DNA of 64,000 bases. Source: Methylobacterium sp. J-068. Lineage in GTDB: Bacteria > Pseudomonadota > Alphaproteobacteria > Rhizobiales > Beijerinckiaceae. Below the pieces are notes generated by a model. The model saw nothing but the letters and a program-made list of their open reading frames with translations. It did not search any database and was not told the origin of the DNA. Location: the NCBI RefSeq assembly GCF_022829445.1, contig NZ_JAKSXY010000073.1, positions 1 to 64,000 on the forward strand, read 5' to 3'. The position numbers and the translations under genes were made by a program. Every line of letters begins with the position of its first letter. The first letter of the stretch is position 1. This document shows positions 46,889 to 57,175 of this stretch, one piece after another.

Positions 46889-46915
46889 TAACAGACAACA
46901 CGGGAGGAGCACGCC

Positions 46916-49468
46916 ATGCTCGCACCGACGCCACAGATCAGTCCGCGCCTGCTCATCCGCCTCGGGGCCACGCCCACAACCAAGGATGAGGCCATTCGCG
47001 AGGCGGCTCAACTGCTGATCGCGGGCGGCTGCATCGATCCGGCCTACGAGGCCAGCATGCTGCGCCGCGAAGGCGTGGCGAACACCTATCTGGGGCACGG
47101 AGTCGTCATCCCGCACGGCATGGTCGACGACCGCCACCACGTCCGCGAGAGCGGACTCGCCGTGCTGCAGGTTCCCGCCGGAATCACGTGGCACGACGGG
47201 CAGGTGGCGTACCTCGTCGTCGCCATCGCGGCCCAATCCGACACCCACATCACGGTGCTGCGCCGGCTCACCCGCCTGATCCAGGACGAGGCGCGCCTCA
47301 CCGCCCTGCGCACCACCACGCGCAAGGAGGAGATCGCGGCCGCGCTGACCGAGGATGCGGCGGCGCCCCGCGCGACCGGCCCGGCCACCGACCTCAGCCA
47401 GCGCTTCGAGTGGACGGTGGATTACCCGACCGGCCTGCATGCCCGACCCGCCTCGCACTGGGTCGAGGTGGCCCGGAGCTGTCCGGCCCGGATCCAGGTG
47501 CGGCACGGGTCGGAGGTGGCCGACGCCAAGAACCTCATCGCCCTGCTCCAGCTCGGCCTGCGCTGCGGCGACGACGTCACCATCTCGGCCGAAGGCGACG
47601 ACGAGGCCGGGGCGCTCTCGAAGATCTGCAAGGCGGTGACCGGCCTCAGCGCCGGCGAGAAGGCCGCGGCCAAGGCGGCGGCCGACGCCGCCGCGCGGGC
47701 CACCGGGCCGGTCGCGGGCTGGAACCCGGCCGACGCGCCGCGTACGCTGGCGGGCCTCGGCGCCTCTCCGGGCCTCGTCATCGGCCCCATCCACGTGCTC
47801 AGCCTCGCCGAGGTCGCGGTGCCGGACGAGCCCGAGCCGCTGACCAGCGGCGGCGACCGCCTGCACGCGGCCCTGGAGGCCACGGACGGGCAGCTCCGGG
47901 CCCTCGCCGACGACACAGAGCGCCGCCTCGGCAAGGCCGATGCGGGGATCTTCAGGGCCCAGGGCGAACTGATCGCCGACACCGACCTCATCACCCTGGC
48001 CTGCCAGCTCATGGTGGAGGGCCACGGCGTCGCCTTCGCGTGGAACCAGGCGGTGGAGCGGATGGCGGACAAGCTCTCCGCGCTCGGCAACCCGGTGCTG
48101 GCCGCCCGCGCGGCGGACCTGCGCGACGTCGGCCGGCGGGTGCTGGCCCAGATCGACCCGGCCCTGAAGAGCGGCCACGACCTACCGGACGTGCCCTGCA
48201 TCCTCGTCGCGCCCGACCTCGCCCCCTCCGACACCGCCGGGCTCGATCCCGCCCGCGTCATCGGGCTGGCCACGGCGCAGGGCGGACCGACCTCGCACAC
48301 CGCGATCCTCGCCCGCACGCTCGGCATCCCCGCCATGGTGGCGGGCGGGGCCACGCTGCTGGCCCTGGAGAACCGTACCCAGGCCATCCTCGACGGCGGC
48401 ACGGGGCGCCTCTACCTCGACCCGAGCGAGGCCGACCTCGCCTCGGCCCGGGCCTGGAGCGCGCGCCAGCGCGCCAAGGCCGAGGACGAGGCCCGCGCCC
48501 GGGCGCTGCCCGCCCGCACCACGGACGGACACGCGATCGCCATCGGCGCCAACGTCAACAACCCGGAGCAGGTGCCGCTGGCCCTCGACCAGGGCGCGGA
48601 GGGCGTCGGCCTGATGCGCACCGAGTTCCTGTTCCTCGAGCGCGGCGACACGCCGAGCGAGGACGACCAGTACGCCACCTACCGGGGCATGCTGGAGGCC
48701 CTGTCCGGCCGGCCCCTGATCGTGCGCGCCCTCGACATCGGCGGCGACAAGCAGGTGGCGCACCTTCACCTGCCGAAGGAGGAGAACCCCTTCCTCGGCG
48801 TGCGCGGCGCCCGGCTGCTCCTGCGCCGGCCCGACCTGATGGAGCCCCAGCTGCGCGCCCTCTACCGCGCGGCGAAGGACGGCGTGCCGGCCGGCGCCCC
48901 GCGGGGCCAGCACGCGCCGCTCTCGATCATGTTCCCGATGATCACCTCGGTGCCCGAGGTGCTGGCCCTGCGCGCCCATTGCGAGCGCATCCGGACCGAA
49001 CTCGACGCGCCGGAGGTCCCGCTCGGCATCATGATCGAGGTGCCGGCCGCCGCGATCCAGGCCGACGCGCTGGCCCGCCACTGCGACTTCTTCTCGATCG
49101 GCACCAACGACCTGACGCAGTACGCGCTCGCCATCGACCGCCAGAACACCGACCTCGCCCCGGAGGCCGACAGCCTGCACCCGGCGGTCCTGCGCCTGAT
49201 CCACATGACCTGCGAGGGGGCCGCCCGGCACCGGCGCTGGGTCGGCGTCTGCGGCGGCATCGCGGGCGATCCGTTCGGCGCCTGCCTGCTCGCCGGCCTC
49301 GGCGTGCACGAACTCTCGATGACGCCCCGGGATGTCTCTGCCGTGAAGGCGCGGCTCCGGGCCTCGGAGATCGGCGAGTTGCGGGCGCTGGCCGCCCGCG
49401 CCTGCGCCCAGGAGGACGCGGCCGGCGTCCGGGCGCTGGCCCGCGAACGGACGGGAGACGCCGCATGA
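46916..49468 (+). CDS. fruB: Fructose PTS fusion protein EIIA-HPr-Enzyme I
   Basis: Cytoplasmic phosphocarrier of 850 residues fusing three PTS modules. EIIA-Fru (1-145) has H67 in GHGVVIPHG; HPr (about 165-250) has H175 in PTGLHARPAS; Enzyme I (about 280-840) has H461 in GGPTSHTAIL and ends with the PEP-binding region (RTEFLFLERGDTPSE, then GTNDLTQY). It passes phosphate from PEP to the fructose permease FruA without the cell-wide HPr/EI. GGAGGAGC precedes ATG 46916, and an operator lies just upstream. Its stop overlaps fruK. Confidence 0.95.
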   Translation: MLAPTPQISPRLLIRLGATPTTKDEAIREAAQLLIAGGCIDPAYEASMLRREGVANTYLGHGVVIPHGMVDDRHHVRESGLAVLQVPAGITWHDGQVAYLVVAIAAQSDTHITVLRRLTRLIQDEARLTALRTTTRKEEIAAALTEDAAAPRATGPATDLSQRFEWTVDYPTGLHARPASHWVEVARSCPARIQVRHGSEVADAKNLIALLQLGLRCGDDVTISAEGDDEAGALSKICKAVTGLSAGEKAAAKAAADAAARATGPVAGWNPADAPRTLAGLGASPGLVIGPIHVLSLAEVAVPDEPEPLTSGGDRLHAALEATDGQLRALADDTERRLGKADAGIFRAQGELIADTDLITLACQLMVEGHGVAFAWNQAVERMADKLSALGNPVLAARAADLRDVGRRVLAQIDPALKSGHDLPDVPCILVAPDLAPSDTAGLDPARVIGLATAQGGPTSHTAILARTLGIPAMVAGGATLLALENRTQAILDGGTGRLYLDPSEADLASARAWSARQRAKAEDEARARALPARTTDGHAIAIGANVNNPEQVPLALDQGAEGVGLMRTEFLFLERGDTPSEDDQYATYRGMLEALSGRPLIVRALDIGGDKQVAHLHLPKEENPFLGVRGARLLLRRPDLMEPQLRALYRAAKDGVPAGAPRGQHAPLSIMFPMITSVPEVLALRAHCERIRTELDAPEVPLGIMIEVPAAAIQADALARHCDFFSIGTNDLTQYALAIDRQNTDLAPEADSLHPAVLRLIHMTCEGAARHRRWVGVCGGIAGDPFGACLLAGLGVHELSMTPRDVSAVKARLRASEIGELRALAARACAQEDAAGVRALARERTGDAA

Positions 49469-50430
49469 ATCCGCTCGCGACCCACGTCGTCACCGTCACC
49501 CTCAACCCGGCCCTCGACCAGACCGTGGTGCTCGACGCCCTCACGCCCGGCGCGGTCCACCGGGCCCGCAGCGTACGCAAGGATGCCGGCGGCAAGGGCG
49601 TCAACGTGGCCGCCTGCCTCGCCGATTGGGGCGTGCCCGTGGCCGCGACCGGCGTGCTCGGCCAGGACAACGCCGCGCCGTTCCAGGCCCTGATGGACGC
49701 CAAGGGCATCGAGGACCGCTTCGCCTGGATTCCGGGCGAGACCCGGACCAACCTCAAGCTCCTCGACGGGGCCACCGGCGACACCACCGACATCAACCTG
49801 CCGGGGCTGCGCCTGACGGCGGACGCCCTCGTGACGGTCCGGGCGGTGCTGCGCGAGCGCGCCGCCCGCGATGCCCTGGTGGTGCTCGCCGGCAGCCTGC
49901 CCGGCGGATTGCCGGACGACACCTATGCCGGCCTCACGGCGGACCTGCGCGCGCGCGGCGCCCGCGTGATCCTCGACGCCTCGGGCCCGGCGCTCGCGGC
50001 CGCCCTCGCGGCCCCGGTCGGTGCCCTCCCCTTCGCGATCAAGCCGAACCGGCATGAGCTCGAGGAATGGGCCGGGCGCGCGCTGCCGACGCTGGCCGAC
50101 GTGGCCGATGCGGCCCGGGACCTGCGGGCGCGCGGCATCGCCCTGGTGGCGGTCTCGCTCGGGCCCGAGGGGGCCCTGTTCGTCTCGGACGCGGAGATCC
50201 TGCGCGCGCTCCCGCCGCCGACCGAGATCGCCAGCACGGTGGGGGCGGGAGACGCCCTGGTGGCCGGGCTCGTGGCCGGGCTGCATGCCGGCCTGCCCCT
50301 GCCCGACACCGCCCGCCTCGCCCTGGCCTTCGCGGCCGGCAAGCTGACCCGGGCCGGCGCCAACCTGCCGCCGCGCGCGGTGGTGGAGGCCATCGCCGCG
50401 ACGGTGCGGCTCGAGCGCCTCGCGGGCTGA
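49465..50430 (+). CDS. fruK: 1-phosphofructokinase
   Basis: PfkB-family sugar kinase of 321 residues that phosphorylates fructose-1-phosphate to fructose-1,6-bisphosphate. The N-terminal TLNPALDQTV and RKDAGGKGVNVA motifs are typical of FruK, and the anion-hole motif STVGAGDAL with catalytic Asp is near residue 255. ATGA overlap with fruB; GGGAGA is the ribosome binding site. Middle gene of the fructose operon. Confidence 0.94.
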   Translation: MNPLATHVVTVTLNPALDQTVVLDALTPGAVHRARSVRKDAGGKGVNVAACLADWGVPVAATGVLGQDNAAPFQALMDAKGIEDRFAWIPGETRTNLKLLDGATGDTTDINLPGLRLTADALVTVRAVLRERAARDALVVLAGSLPGGLPDDTYAGLTADLRARGARVILDASGPALAAALAAPVGALPFAIKPNRHELEEWAGRALPTLADVADAARDLRARGIALVAVSLGPEGALFVSDAEILRALPPPTEIASTVGAGDALVAGLVAGLHAGLPLPDTARLALAFAAGKLTRAGANLPPRAVVEAIAATVRLERLAG

Positions 50431-50535
50431 GCGGAGGGCGGGGCTTCCCTCTGCCGGACGGAGAGGGCGCCCGTCGCGGGCCGACGAGCCGCACATCGAA
50501 ACATCGACCGAGACAAGACCCAACAGGAGGAAGCC

Positions 50536-52242
50536 ATGACCCAGGTGCTGGCGGTGGTGGGAGGCGGGGATCAGGGCCTGCACGCGGTGCTGGCCGGGGC
50601 GGCCCTGCGCAAGGCGGCCGAGCGGCGCCGGCAGGCCGTCGAGGTGGAACTGCGCGGCAAGGGCGTCGGCGGCAACCCGCTCAGCGCCCGCGCGATCCAG
50701 GGCGCCGACGCGGTGCTGCTCATCGGCGAAGGCGATCTCGGCGAGGCCCGGTTCGGGGCGATGCGCCGGGCCAAGATCCGGATCGAGGACGTGCTCACCG
50801 ACGCCCACGCGGTGCTCGACCGCGTCCTCTCCGGCGAGGCCGGCGGCGCGCCCGCGGCGAACGCACCCAAACGAATCGTCGCGATCACGTCCTGCCCCAC
50901 CGGCATCGCCCACACCTTCATGGCGGCCGAGGGCATCCAGGCGGCCGCGCAGGCGCTGGGCCACGACGTCCGGGTGGAGACGCAAGGGTCGGTCGGCGCC
51001 CGCGACGCGCTCACGGCCGAGGAGATCGCGGCGGCCGACATCGTGCTGATCGCCGCCGATACCGGGGTCGACCGGGCGCGCTTTGCCGGCAAGCGCCTCT
51101 ACGCCACCAACACGAAGGCGGCGATCCGCGACGGCAAGGGCCTGATCGCCACGGCCCTGGCCGAAGCCGAGGTCCATCGGGGCGAGGCCGGCACCGAGGG
51201 GCCGGCGCGTCCGGCCGCCGCCGAGAAGAAGGCCGGCGCCTACAAGCACCTGATGACCGGCGTCTCGTTCATGCTGCCCTTCGTGGTGGCGGGCGGCCTG
51301 CTCATCGCGCTCGCCTTCGCCTTCGGCGGCATCGACGCGATGAAGCCCGAGCATGCCGGCTCCCTCGGCTTCGTGCTGGGCGAGATCGGCGCCAAGGCGG
51401 CCTTCGCCCTGATCGTGCCGGCGCTCGCCGGCTACATCGCCTATTCCATCGCGGACCGGCCCGGCATCGCCCCCGGCATGATCGGCGGCATGCTGGCGGC
51501 CAATCTCCAGGCCGGCTTCCTCGGCGGCATCGCGGCCGGCTTCATCGCCGGCTACGCCACGGCCTTCCTGAACAAGCATATCCGGCTCCACAAGAACCTG
51601 GAGGGACTGAAGCCCGTCCTGATCCTGCCCCTGCTCGCCACCACGATCACCGGACTGCTGATGGTCTACGTGATCGGCGTGCCGGTGGCGGCGATCCTCG
51701 CCGCCCTGACGGAGTGGCTGAAGGGCATGCAGGGCACGAGCGCGGTGGTGCTCGGCCTCGTGCTCGGCGGCATGATGGCGCTCGACATGGGCGGCCCCGT
51801 CAACAAGGCGGCCTACGCCTCCTCGGCCGCGCTGATCGCCTCCGGCGTCACGGCTCCGATGGCGGCGGTGATGATCGGCGGCATGACGCCCCCGCTCGGC
51901 ATCGCGCTCGCCACCCGCCTGTTCCCGGCCCGCTTCTCCAAGCCCGAGCGCGAGGCCGGCGGCGCGGCGGCCGTGCTCGGCGCGGCCTTCATCACCGAGG
52001 GCGCGATTCCCTTCGCGGCGGCCGACCCCTTGCGGGTCATCCCCTCGATGGTGGTGGGCTCGAGCCTCGCCGGCGCCATCGCGCTGAGCCTCGGCGTCGA
52101 GATCAAGGTGCCCCATGGCGGCCTGTTCATTCTGCCGATCCCCAACGCGGTGACGAACCTGCCAGGCGCGCTGATCGCGCTGGTGGCCGGCACGGTGGTG
52201 ACGGGACTTCTGGTCGGGCTCCTGAAGAATCGGGCCGCCTGA
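50536..52242 (+). CDS. fruA: PTS fructose permease EIIBC
   Basis: Membrane permease of 568 residues. An N-terminal degenerate EIIB-like domain (1-97) lacks the active Cys. A functional EIIB (about 112-205) has phospho-Cys C120 in TSCPTGIAHT, and EIIC (about 232-568) has eight to ten membrane helices with GGPVNKAAY and FITEGAIPFAAADP. It imports fructose as fructose-1-phosphate. The AGGAGG ribosome binding site stands before ATG 50536; the 105-bp gap after fruK is the largest inside this operon. Confidence 0.94.
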   Translation: MTQVLAVVGGGDQGLHAVLAGAALRKAAERRRQAVEVELRGKGVGGNPLSARAIQGADAVLLIGEGDLGEARFGAMRRAKIRIEDVLTDAHAVLDRVLSGEAGGAPAANAPKRIVAITSCPTGIAHTFMAAEGIQAAAQALGHDVRVETQGSVGARDALTAEEIAAADIVLIAADTGVDRARFAGKRLYATNTKAAIRDGKGLIATALAEAEVHRGEAGTEGPARPAAAEKKAGAYKHLMTGVSFMLPFVVAGGLLIALAFAFGGIDAMKPEHAGSLGFVLGEIGAKAAFALIVPALAGYIAYSIADRPGIAPGMIGGMLAANLQAGFLGGIAAGFIAGYATAFLNKHIRLHKNLEGLKPVLILPLLATTITGLLMVYVIGVPVAAILAALTEWLKGMQGTSAVVLGLVLGGMMALDMGGPVNKAAYASSAALIASGVTAPMAAVMIGGMTPPLGIALATRLFPARFSKPEREAGGAAAVLGAAFITEGAIPFAAADPLRVIPSMVVGSSLAGAIALSLGVEIKVPHGGLFILPIPNAVTNLPGALIALVAGTVVTGLLVGLLKNRAA

Positions 52243-52328
52243 CGAACGGCGCACCCCCGAACGCAACACGGACCTTACCCGGCACGAAGACCGGCCACGC
52301 GAACACGACCGATTTCAGGGGACGACAG

Positions 52329-53822
52329 ATGGGCAAGACTTTGAGAGCGGCCGCGACCGGCCTCGGCCTGGCGACGCTGGCACTCGCACCGGACGCCTGG
52401 GCGCAGGCGACCGGCGCGGCCGAGACCGGCCTCGGCGTGCCGGAGACGGTGCAGCGCCCGGCCCTGCGGCGGCCCCAGCGCCGGGCGACGCCGCCCGACG
52501 GGCAGGGCTTTGCCGGGGCCGACAGCGCGGCGGGGGCCGCCGACACGCTGGGCCAGACCGCGACGCCCCCGACCCTGCCGGCCGGCACGTTCGACCTCGG
52601 CAACGGCCTTAGCCTGCTCGCCAACTACACGGGTCAGGCGGCGGCCAACCCCATCGGCGGCATCCGCCAGGGCGGCGCCTATGCGGGACAGGTGTTCTTC
52701 GGCATCGACGCCGACCTGAACCGCCTCGCCGGCATCCAGGGCGGCGCGCTGCACATCGCGGTGACGAACCGGCACGGCAACAGCCTCGCCGACCGGTACA
52801 TCGGCAACAACACCTCGGTGCAGGAGATCTTCGGCGGCGGTCAGACGACCCGGCTCACCCTGCTCAGCTACGAACAGAAGCTGTTCGACGATCGTCTGAT
52901 CGTCGAGTTCGGCCGGCTGGTGGCGAACATCGCCTTCCTGAATTCGCCGGTCTACTGCAACTTCCAATCCAACTCCGCCTGCGGCAACCCGACCTTCGTG
53001 TTCAAGACCTCGAACTTCACGTTCTGGCCGGTCTCGAGCTGGGGCGCGCACGCCAAGGCCTGGCTCACCGACCGGGTCTTCGTCCATGCGGGCGTGTACG
53101 AGGTGAACCCGCGCCACCAGCAGCTCGGCGACAACGGCCTCGACTTCTCGACGCGGGGCGCCACCGGCGCGATCCTGCCGTTCGAGCTCGGTTACTCCAC
53201 CACCTTCGCCAACGATCCCCTGCCCCGGAACTACGGCATCGGCGGCTGGTACGACGCCTCCGACTACGCCGACCCGGTGCGCGACGTCACGGGAGGGCGC
53301 TCGGTGCTGACGGGGCTCGCGCCCGCCACCCGCTTCGGGCGCTCGGGCGTCTATGCCCGCTTCGACCAGATGGTCTGGCGGCCCGACCCCGCCGGCATCC
53401 AGGGCCTGACCCTGTTCGGCGTCGCCATGGCGGGCACCTCGGGGCGCCTCGTGGAGGATTACTTCCTGGAGATCGGCGCGCTGCAGACCGGCACCTTCGC
53501 GGGCCGGCCCTTCGACACGGTGGGCTTCGTGATCAACACCCAGAAGTTCTCGCCCCTGGCGCTCTCGAACATCGTGCTGGCGCAGAACGGCCTCGGGATA
53601 GACCGGACCATCCCGCGCCAGCAGATCATGATGGAGCTGAACTACGGCATCCAGGTCGCGCCCTCGGTGCGGCTGACGCCGAACCTCCAGTACATCATCA
53701 ACCCGGACCAGACCCGCTTTCCCTATTACCGCAAGAACATCCCCGACGCCTTCGTCATCGGCGCCAAGCTCTCGGTGGACCTGTTCACGCTGGCGGGGCT
53801 GGCGAAGGGGCCGGGGCAGTAG
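52329..53822 (+). CDS. OprB-family carbohydrate-selective porin
   Basis: Outer-membrane protein of 497 residues: signal peptide with cleavage near AWA (about residue 25), a Pro/Ala-rich segment, then a beta-barrel with alternating pattern (GGALHIAVTNRHGNSL, DRLIVEFGRLVANIAF, LSNIVLAQNGLG) ending in VDLFTLAGL. OprB porins let glucose and other sugars cross the outer membrane; in this operon it likely feeds fructose to FruA. It is 86 bp downstream of fruA. Confidence 0.88.
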   Translation: MGKTLRAAATGLGLATLALAPDAWAQATGAAETGLGVPETVQRPALRRPQRRATPPDGQGFAGADSAAGAADTLGQTATPPTLPAGTFDLGNGLSLLANYTGQAAANPIGGIRQGGAYAGQVFFGIDADLNRLAGIQGGALHIAVTNRHGNSLADRYIGNNTSVQEIFGGGQTTRLTLLSYEQKLFDDRLIVEFGRLVANIAFLNSPVYCNFQSNSACGNPTFVFKTSNFTFWPVSSWGAHAKAWLTDRVFVHAGVYEVNPRHQQLGDNGLDFSTRGATGAILPFELGYSTTFANDPLPRNYGIGGWYDASDYADPVRDVTGGRSVLTGLAPATRFGRSGVYARFDQMVWRPDPAGIQGLTLFGVAMAGTSGRLVEDYFLEIGALQTGTFAGRPFDTVGFVINTQKFSPLALSNIVLAQNGLGIDRTIPRQQIMMELNYGIQVAPSVRLTPNLQYIINPDQTRFPYYRKNIPDAFVIGAKLSVDLFTLAGLAKGPGQ

Positions 53823-53842
53823 GGCTTTACCGTGCGATCCCG

Positions 53843-54340
53843 CTAATCCGTCGTGCGCTCGAAGGTGACGATGCTGCGGGTCTCGCCCTGGTCGGCCCAG
53901 TTCGGCATCACGCGCCAGGGGGTGAGGACGCGCAGGCGGTCTCCCTCGAAGGCGAAGGTGCGGGTCTGCTCGGTGCCGACCCATTTCGGGTCCCAGGCCG
54001 CGTCGAGCTTCGCGGTCCAGCGGTCCCCCTCGAGGGTGACCTTGCCGGTGTAGGAGACGAGCGTCTTCATCAGCGCGGCCCGCTCGGCATCGGTCTCGGC
54101 GGGCTTGCGCCCCTCCCCCGTGAGCAGGAAGAAGACCCGGTTCTCCGGGGTGAAATAGGCGTAGCCGGTGGGGTGCTCGCCCATCACCGGCTGCTTCTTG
54201 CCGTCCGCGCGGACCTCGACCTCGTAGGAGACCAGCTTCCACAGCCCCTTCAGGCTGGCCGGCGTCTCGGCCCGGGCCGGCCCTGAGAGCAGGCCGGCCG
54301 TGGCGAGGGTGGCCAGGATCGTCGTCGTGCGCGTCCGCAT
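53843..54340 (-). CDS. Exported lipocalin-like protein
   Basis: Protein of 165 residues: signal peptide cleaved near ARA (about residue 24), then a lipocalin-like (PF13924-type) domain beginning LKGLWKLVSYEV and containing GYAYFTPENRVFFLLTGEG and RTFAFEGDRLRVLTP. These proteins bind small hydrophobic ligands or have unknown function. GGGAGAG precedes ATG 54340. Convergent with the porin gene, 20 bp apart. Confidence 0.8.
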   Translation of the reverse strand: MRTRTTTILATLATAGLLSGPARAETPASLKGLWKLVSYEVEVRADGKKQPVMGEHPTGYAYFTPENRVFFLLTGEGRKPAETDAERAALMKTLVSYTGKVTLEGDRWTAKLDAAWDPKWVGTEQTRTFAFEGDRLRVLTPWRVMPNWADQGETRSIVTFERTTD

Positions 54341-54499
54341 ATCCGTGTCTCTCCCTGAAGGTGCGTGCCGCACCGTCCCTGCCCGCCGCGGGATGGGGTC
54401 CGGGCGCCCGCCCGCCGATTGTCTCGGCCCGACAGGCATAGGGCGTTTCCAGGATCGGGGGAGCCGGATCGGAGCGCTGAGACGGGTCCCGCAACGACA

Positions 54500-54533
54500 G
54501 AGAGCCGGTTCCGTCTCACCGGAACCGGCTCTC
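54500..54533 (-). terminator. Terminator hairpin of the glutamate-type ABC operon
   Basis: Perfect 14-bp stem GAGAGCCGGTTCCG/CGGAACCGGCTCTC with loop TCTCAC, starting 22 bp after the stop of the ATP-binding gene read on the minus strand. The downstream minus-strand side reads TGTCGTTGC, with scattered T residues. Confidence 0.75.
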
Positions 54534-54555
54534 GGGAGCGATCGGGCCTGTCGGC

Positions 54556-55332
<777 letters not shown>

Positions 55333-55392
55333 GGGTAAGGAATCCTCGGATCGGATGCGGCGGCGACGTCACGACAAGGGGGATGTCCGGCG

Positions 55393-56085
55393 TCAGCGAA
55401 TGATGGCGATCTTCTTCTGCAGGTGGCGCACGGCCATGGAGGCGACGAAGCAGACCGCGAAGTAGACCACGGCCGCGAACAGGTACATTTCGACGAGGCG
55501 GCCGTCGCGCTGGGCGATCTTGGAGGCCGCGCCCAGGAAGTCGGTGATCGAGAGCACGTAGACCAGCGAGGTGTCCTGGAACAGCACGATGGTCTGGGTC
55601 AGCAGGATCGGCGTCATGTTGCGGAAGACCTGGGGCAGGATCACGCTGCGCATCGAGGCGAAGTAGGTCAGGCCGAGAGCGGAAGCGGCCGCCGCCTGCC
55701 CCTTGGGGATCGACTGGATGCCGGCGCGCATGATCTCGGAGAAGTAGGCCGCCTCGAACAGCGTGAAGGTCACGAGCGACGAGGTGAAGGCGCCCACGCT
55801 CATCGGCCGGTCGGCGCCGGTCACCCACTGCCCGAGATAGGGCACCAGGAAGTAGAACCAGAAGATCACCAGCACGAGGGGCAGCGACCGCATCAGGTTG
55901 ACGTAGCCCTTGGCCACCAGCGGGATCACCGGCAGGCTGGAGAGCCGCATCATGGCGATGAGGGTGCCGAGCACGATGCCGCCGAAGGCGGCGAGCGCCG
56001 TCAGCGTCAGGGTGAAGCGCATGCCGTCGAGGAAGAGGTACGGCAGCGCGGAGGTGATGACGGAGAAATCGAAATTCGAGAGCAT
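55393..56085 (-). CDS. gltK: Polar amino-acid ABC transporter permease (GltK type)
   Basis: HisMQ-family permease of 230 residues with about five membrane helices and the EAA-like loop AYFSEIMRAGIQSIPKGQAAAASALG that contacts the ATPase. It resembles GltK of the glutamate/aspartate system (LPLVLVIFWFYFLVPYLG). It lies between the second permease (40 bp upstream) and the ATPase (60 bp downstream). Confidence 0.9.
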   Translation of the reverse strand: MLSNFDFSVITSALPYLFLDGMRFTLTLTALAAFGGIVLGTLIAMMRLSSLPVIPLVAKGYVNLMRSLPLVLVIFWFYFLVPYLGQWVTGADRPMSVGAFTSSLVTFTLFEAAYFSEIMRAGIQSIPKGQAAAASALGLTYFASMRSVILPQVFRNMTPILLTQTIVLFQDTSLVYVLSITDFLGAASKIAQRDGRLVEMYLFAAVVYFAVCFVASMAVRHLQKKIAIIR

Positions 56086-56125
56086 CGGGAGCTATCCTTG
56101 AAACGGAGACGCGAAGGATGGCCCC

Positions 56126-56848
56126 TCAGCGGTGGCCCGGTACGGCGACGCGGCGCTCGATCCAGCCGGAGGTGAAGATCACCACGATGTTGATGAGGAC
56201 GTAGAGGATCGTGGCGGCGGTGAAGGCCTCGAAGACCTGGAACGAGAATTCCTGCATGGCGCGGGCCCGCGCGGTGAGTTCGAGCAGGCCGATGGTCAGC
56301 GCCACGGAGGTGTTCTTGAGGTTGTTCAGGAATTCCGAGGTGAGCGGCGGCAGGATCATCCGGTAGGCGTTGGGCAGCAGCACGTAGCGGTAGGTCTGGC
56401 TCACGGTCAGGCCCATGGCGGTGCCGGCGTTCTTCTGTCCGCGCGGCAGGGCCTGGATACCGGCGCGGACCTGCTCGGCGACGCGGGAGGCCGTGAAGAA
56501 GCCGAGGCACACCACCGCCGTGTAGAAGGGCGCGTTGGGCAGTTGCTTGATCCAGCCGCCCCAGGACTCGGGCAGTACTTCCGGCAGGACGAAGTACCAG
56601 AGGAACATCTGCACCAGCAGCGGGATGTTGCGGAACAGCTCGACATAGGCCGTGCCGATGGCGTTGGCGGGCTTCGAGGGCAGCGTGCGCATGACGCCGA
56701 TGAGGGAGCCGAGGAAGAACGCGATCACCCAGGCGCAGAGTGCCGTCACCACCGTCCAGAGCAGGCCGGAGAGCAGCATGTCCGCGTAGGTGCCGGTGCC
56801 TTCCGGGGACGCTTCGAAGAAGATGCCCCAGTTCCAGTTGTAATTCAT
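56126..56848 (-). CDS. gltJ: Polar amino-acid ABC transporter permease (GltJ type)
   Basis: HisMQ-family permease of 240 residues. The N-terminus MNYNWNWGIFFEASPEG is GltJ-like, and the loop SRVAEQVRAGIQALPRGQKNAGTAMG is the ATPase-contact segment. It pairs with the downstream GltK-type permease. The periplasmic binding protein gene (gltI), normally just upstream, is missing; the next gene upstream is an unrelated MFS transporter in the same direction 327 bp away. Confidence 0.9.
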   Translation of the reverse strand: MNYNWNWGIFFEASPEGTGTYADMLLSGLLWTVVTALCAWVIAFFLGSLIGVMRTLPSKPANAIGTAYVELFRNIPLLVQMFLWYFVLPEVLPESWGGWIKQLPNAPFYTAVVCLGFFTASRVAEQVRAGIQALPRGQKNAGTAMGLTVSQTYRYVLLPNAYRMILPPLTSEFLNNLKNTSVALTIGLLELTARARAMQEFSFQVFEAFTAATILYVLINIVVIFTSGWIERRVAVPGHR

Positions 56849-57175
56849 CGCGTCCTGGTCCCCTGTCGTCGGGCGTACGGGCGGGCGCCCGCGGAATGTG
56901 GCGGTGCTGTGTCGGACAGTGCCGAGACCTTGACCAGAAGGTCCAGGGCTTCGGAGCCCACGCCGCCATCGCGCACTGACATTTCCCAAGGTTTGCCGCT
57001 TTTCGAGGCAGATTTGGGCTCGACACGCGCGACGACGCGCGCTCCGCCGGAAGCGGAGGCGTCGTCGGCAATCGGTCGAGAAGAATCGGCGCGGGGGCGA
57101 GGCATCTGTGGCGCCCGCCTAGCATCATCCGGACCAGAGCCTGCGCTTGTCCGGCCCGGAGGACGTCGTGACGCG
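56849..57175. other. Intergenic region upstream of gltJ
   Basis: About 330 bp where gltI would be expected; only short or shadow frames cross it, and no fragment of a binding protein was recognised. It should contain the promoter of the gltJKL operon. No clear sigma-54 or sigma-70 site was seen. Confidence 0.45.

Noticed and set aside
48862..52269. Long minus-strand open frame across fruB, fruK and fruA
   Set aside because: Antisense shadow rich in Arg, Gly, His and Asp; the fructose genes have all catalytic motifs.
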